Shown here: one piece after another, positions 14,366 to 16,308 of the stretch | Layout: every line of letters begins with the position of its first letter | Numbering within the stretch: the stretch's first letter is position 1 | Origin: UBA9926 sp964524295 | Lineage (GTDB): Bacteria > Pseudomonadota > Gammaproteobacteria > Pseudomonadales > Azotimanducaceae | Assembly: GCA_964524295.1 (NCBI GenBank) | Contig: CAZGCW010000076.1 | Coordinates: 1-16,308, forward strand | Direction: 5' to 3' | DNA: 16,308 bases | Translations under genes and position numbers: made by a program | The notes under the pieces: generated by a model | The model's input: the letters and a program-made list of their open reading frames with translations, nothing else | The model's database searches: none | Told to the model about the DNA's origin: nothing

Positions 14366-15727
14366 CTAGCTAGCCAGATTGAAAATGAACACACTGAGCA
14401 CTGCAACCGGGGCCAGGATTCGTATGGAAAACTGCCACAAATACCAGCCAACGTTTTGCTCAAGACCGATATCACGTCGCATATGGCGACCTTTAATCGC
14501 CCAACCCGCAAATAAGGCAATTAAAAGCGCATTAAACGGCAGGACCACATTTGAAACACCATAATCAAGAATTGAAAATACAGTTCTCTCAGCGAGTTGC
14601 GGGATCATATCCAGGGGGGTGAAATCCTTCCAGATATTAAACGAAAATACCGCCGCCAGGCCCAGTAACCATACGAGGGCACCGGTTACTGACGCAGCTT
14701 TACGACGATTAATACCCGATTGCTCTTCGGCCCAGGAAACGAACGGCTCCAACATACCAATCCCCGATGTAAAGGCAGCGAAAAAAACCAGGAGAAAGAA
14801 CAATGGACCGACTACCTGGGCACCTGGCATATTAGCAAACGCGACCGGCATGGTGACAAAAATAAGACCCGGTCCTTCGCTGACATCGAGGTCTGAGGCA
14901 AAAACTATTGGAAAAATTAGCATTCCAGCAAGCAACGCCGCCATCGTGTCCGCCAGCGCAATGGTCCAGGCCGCTCTGGGAATCGACACATCAGTAGGCA
15001 GATAAGCCCCATAGGCAAGCAATGCACCAGTTCCAATTGCGATCGAGAACAATGACTGGCCCAGCGCCATCAGCACTGCCTCAGGAGTCAATTTTGAGAA
15101 ATCTGCATCAAACAGGAACTGCCATGCCTGCGCCGATGAACCGACGATATTGGCATAAACAACGAGCAAAACCAGCAAAACCGCCAATGCCGGCATCATA
15201 AAAGAAGCCACCTTCTCGATGCCCTTTTGCAAACCGGTTCCGACTACAAAAACAACACCGATCATCATCAGGGAAAAAGACACGATCATTCGGACAGGCG
15301 AATCCAACAGTGCGGCAAACATCTGCTGGGCTTGTTCGCTGCTGGCATGACCAAAATCCGCGCTGGCCGCACGCACCAGATAATCCAAGGACCAACCGCC
15401 AACAACCGCATAGAAGCTCAATGCCAATAAGGGCCCTAATACGCTCATCCAGCCAATGGACTGCCAACCCCTGGATCGAGACTCTGCACCGGCGACCAGA
15501 GCGATGGTGGCCACCGGGCTACTTCTCCCTCGACGAGCGATGGCGAGTTCAGCGATCACGAGAGGAACACCGATAAACAACACAAAGCCGAGATAGACGA
15601 GTACAAAAGCGCCGCCGCCATTTTCACCGGCAATATAGGGAAACCGCCACAGATTCCCTAACCCCACAGAGCAACTCACTGTTGCCAAAAGAAAGGTTGT
15701 TTGAGACGACCAATATTCGGTTTTCAA
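14366..15727 (-). CDS. Neurotransmitter:sodium symporter (NSS/SNF) family amino acid transporter
   Basis: This 453-residue protein has a LeuT-type fold. The unwound helix-1 signature SVGLGNLWRFPY (20-31), followed by NGGGAF, provides the substrate and Na+ sites in this family. QSLFSIAIGTGALLAYGAYL fits the helix 6-7 region. Its length matches the 11-helix bacterial members such as MhsT and Tyt1 rather than LeuT. It should take up an amino acid or related compound with Na+ across the inner membrane. The start is TTG at 15727: an in-frame stop lies two codons upstream, AAGGG sits 8 nt before, and KTEYWSSQTTF directly precedes helix 1. It is divergent from hmgA, suggesting an aromatic amino acid such as tyrosine as substrate; that is inference from context. 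Confidence 0.9.
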   Translation of the reverse strand: MKTEYWSSQTTFLLATVSCSVGLGNLWRFPYIAGENGGGAFVLVYLGFVLFIGVPLVIAELAIARRGRSSPVATIALVAGAESRSRGWQSIGWMSVLGPLLALSFYAVVGGWSLDYLVRAASADFGHASSEQAQQMFAALLDSPVRMIVSFSLMMIGVVFVVGTGLQKGIEKVASFMMPALAVLLVLLVVYANIVGSSAQAWQFLFDADFSKLTPEAVLMALGQSLFSIAIGTGALLAYGAYLPTDVSIPRAAWTIALADTMAALLAGMLIFPIVFASDLDVSEGPGLIFVTMPVAFANMPGAQVVGPLFFLLVFFAAFTSGIGMLEPFVSWAEEQSGINRRKAASVTGALVWLLGLAAVFSFNIWKDFTPLDMIPQLAERTVFSILDYGVSNVVLPFNALLIALFAGWAIKGRHMRRDIGLEQNVGWYLWQFSIRILAPVAVLSVFIFNLAS

Positions 15728-15766
15728 CTGTTAACCCTTATGACTGCGACGCAGAAATCTTTCACC

Positions 15767-15783
15767 CTAATGTAACCCATTAG
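15767..15783. promoter_or_regulatory. 17-bp perfect palindrome CTAATG-N5-CATTAG, candidate operator
   Basis: CTAATG (15767-15772) and CATTAG (15778-15783) are perfect inverted arms around TAACC, starting 40 bp upstream of the symporter's TTG codon. The size and location suit a dimeric regulator controlling the symporter, and possibly the divergent hmgA side. No regulator gene is visible. Confidence 0.4.
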
Positions 15784-15835
15784 CAACGTCTGACCAATTT
15801 CTGAAGCTATTTTTTAGACCTCCTTTCTTCTTAAC

Positions 15836-15864
15836 TGTTTTTAAAAGCTGTATTTTTAAAGCTG
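15836..15864. repeat. Imperfect tandem repeat in the symporter/hmgA spacer
   Basis: TGTTTTTAAAAGCTG (15836-15850) is followed directly by TATTTTTAAAGCTG (15851-15864). A looser relative, GAAGCTATTTTTTA, lies about 30 bp upstream. Together they may be spaced protein-binding sites or AT-rich promoter elements. Confidence 0.4.
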
Positions 15865-15963
15865 GATTGCTAAAGACGGTATTTCTATGCAAGACCTTGA
15901 TCAGTCGCGGTTAGGTTATAAGCCGGCATATTTGAACCCAATACTGGCTGCGGTTGACCCTGA

Positions 15964-16227
15964 CTGGCATTGCCTGACCAACAGATTCACCCTGAGGCGC
16001 GCCATCGTGGCCTGGGAGCTGCAGCACATCCCAAATTGCCATTGAATCCAAACCTAACCCGGGCGGGTACAAGCCTCGATACCGGGATCGATTGCTCATG
16101 TTTAACAGAGGCTAACGGCCAGCGACTGCCACTGTTTGCCAATCAGGCCGTCCTGCTGGGTAATGCCATTAGCATGATGGAGTTGCTAACCCATAGGCAA
16201 ATGAGCGAATATTTTGTTATCACATAA
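15964..16227 (+). other. Possible small or broken ORF upstream of hmgA
   Basis: An open frame from 15964 to the TAA at 16225-16227 has coding-like codon use, especially from about 16030 on (LPLNPNLTRAGTSLD through LLGNAISMMELL). It has no ATG until late and no clear ribosome site. The likeliest start is TTG at 15970, giving 85 residues. The other frame, 15887-16045, has an ATG and overlaps it. A single frameshift inside 15964-16045 would join them into about 110 residues. This could be a decayed gene remnant, a sequencing error or chance. No family is recognised. It ends 12 bp before the hmgA ATG. Confidence 0.3.
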
Positions 16228-16239
16228 AAGATTTTCGAT

Positions 16240-16308
16240 ATGGAAGCCACTAAACCATCGTCACGACAATCCATTAAAGACATTAAATACCAGCATGGGT
16301 TCGGAAAT
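16240..16308 (+). CDS. hmgA: Homogentisate 1,2-dioxygenase, N-terminal 23 codons (cut by the window edge)
   Basis: The ATG at 16240 opens 23 codons that run off the window. They end IKYQHGFGN, matching the conserved N-terminus of homogentisate 1,2-dioxygenase (typically YQSGFGNEF). The enzyme is an Fe(II) ring-cleaving dioxygenase that turns homogentisate into maleylacetoacetate in tyrosine and phenylalanine breakdown. The preceding 15 residues are polar and basic, as usual for the variable start of the family. Only a weak purine run (AAAAG) precedes the ATG. Identity rests on one short but distinctive motif, with Ser replaced by His. Confidence 0.72.
   Translation, partial: MEATKPSSRQSIKDIKYQHGFGN

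Larger units (their letters stand above)
15728..16239. other. Divergent region between the NSS symporter and hmgA
   Basis: About 510 bp hold a 17-bp palindrome (15767-15783), an AT-rich tandem repeat (15836-15864) and two overlapping short open frames. One frame is 15887-16045 (52 codons, ATG, weak AAGACGG ribosome site); the other is 15964-16227, described separately. The first 160 bp are AT-rich and look like promoter sequence for the divergent pair, but no confident -35/-10 set was identified. Confidence 0.5.

Noticed and set aside
15108..15467. 119-codon minus-strand frame inside the symporter gene
   Set aside because: It is an out-of-frame shadow of the NSS gene, whose frame carries clear family motifs over its full length.

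Overview
The window is a gene-dense stretch of bacterial chromosome with moderate GC, most likely from a marine or otherwise aerobic gammaproteobacterium. That lineage is inferred from the gene mix: a CYP153-type P450, a FATP-type acyl-CoA synthetase, GPH-type carriers, Amidohydrolase_2 proteins and a homogentisate dioxygenase. No rRNA, tRNA, insertion sequence, CRISPR array or phage gene was seen.

Region 1 (1-11760) is ten genes, all on the minus strand. In transcription order they are: FATP/FadD-like acyl-CoA synthetase, Asp-nucleophile alpha/beta hydrolase, GPH-family carrier, CYP153-like P450, a second GPH-family carrier, an EthD-domain protein, a canonical Amidohydrolase_2 protein, a second amidohydrolase that has lost its metal ligands, an agmatinase-family ureohydrolase, and an MFS carrier cut by the window edge. 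Gaps run from 4 to about 300 bp and several hold hairpins or palindromes, so this is more likely several transcripts than one tight operon. Read together, the genes suggest uptake and oxidation of one or more aliphatic, alicyclic or terpenoid-like compounds: import by the GPH carriers, hydroxylation by the P450, hydrolysis and CoA activation. The substrate is unknown, and the P450's usual ferredoxin and ferredoxin reductase are not in the window.

Region 2 (11761-14193) starts with a divergent intergenic stretch holding a 21-bp tandem repeat. It is followed by a plus-strand pair joined by an ATGA overlap: a short, Tat-less reductive-dehalogenase-like corrinoid/2x[4Fe-4S] protein and an unrecognised secreted protein.

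Region 3 (14366-16308) has a minus-strand neurotransmitter:sodium symporter and, divergent from it, the first 23 codons of homogentisate 1,2-dioxygenase (hmgA). This suggests an aromatic amino acid uptake and degradation locus. The roughly 500 bp between them hold a 17-bp palindrome, a short tandem repeat and a possible small or broken ORF.

The points most worth a second look are the compact RdhA-like protein with its coupled secreted partner, the metal-ligand-less amidohydrolase beside a canonical one, and the CYP153 gene flanked by two paralogous GPH carriers.
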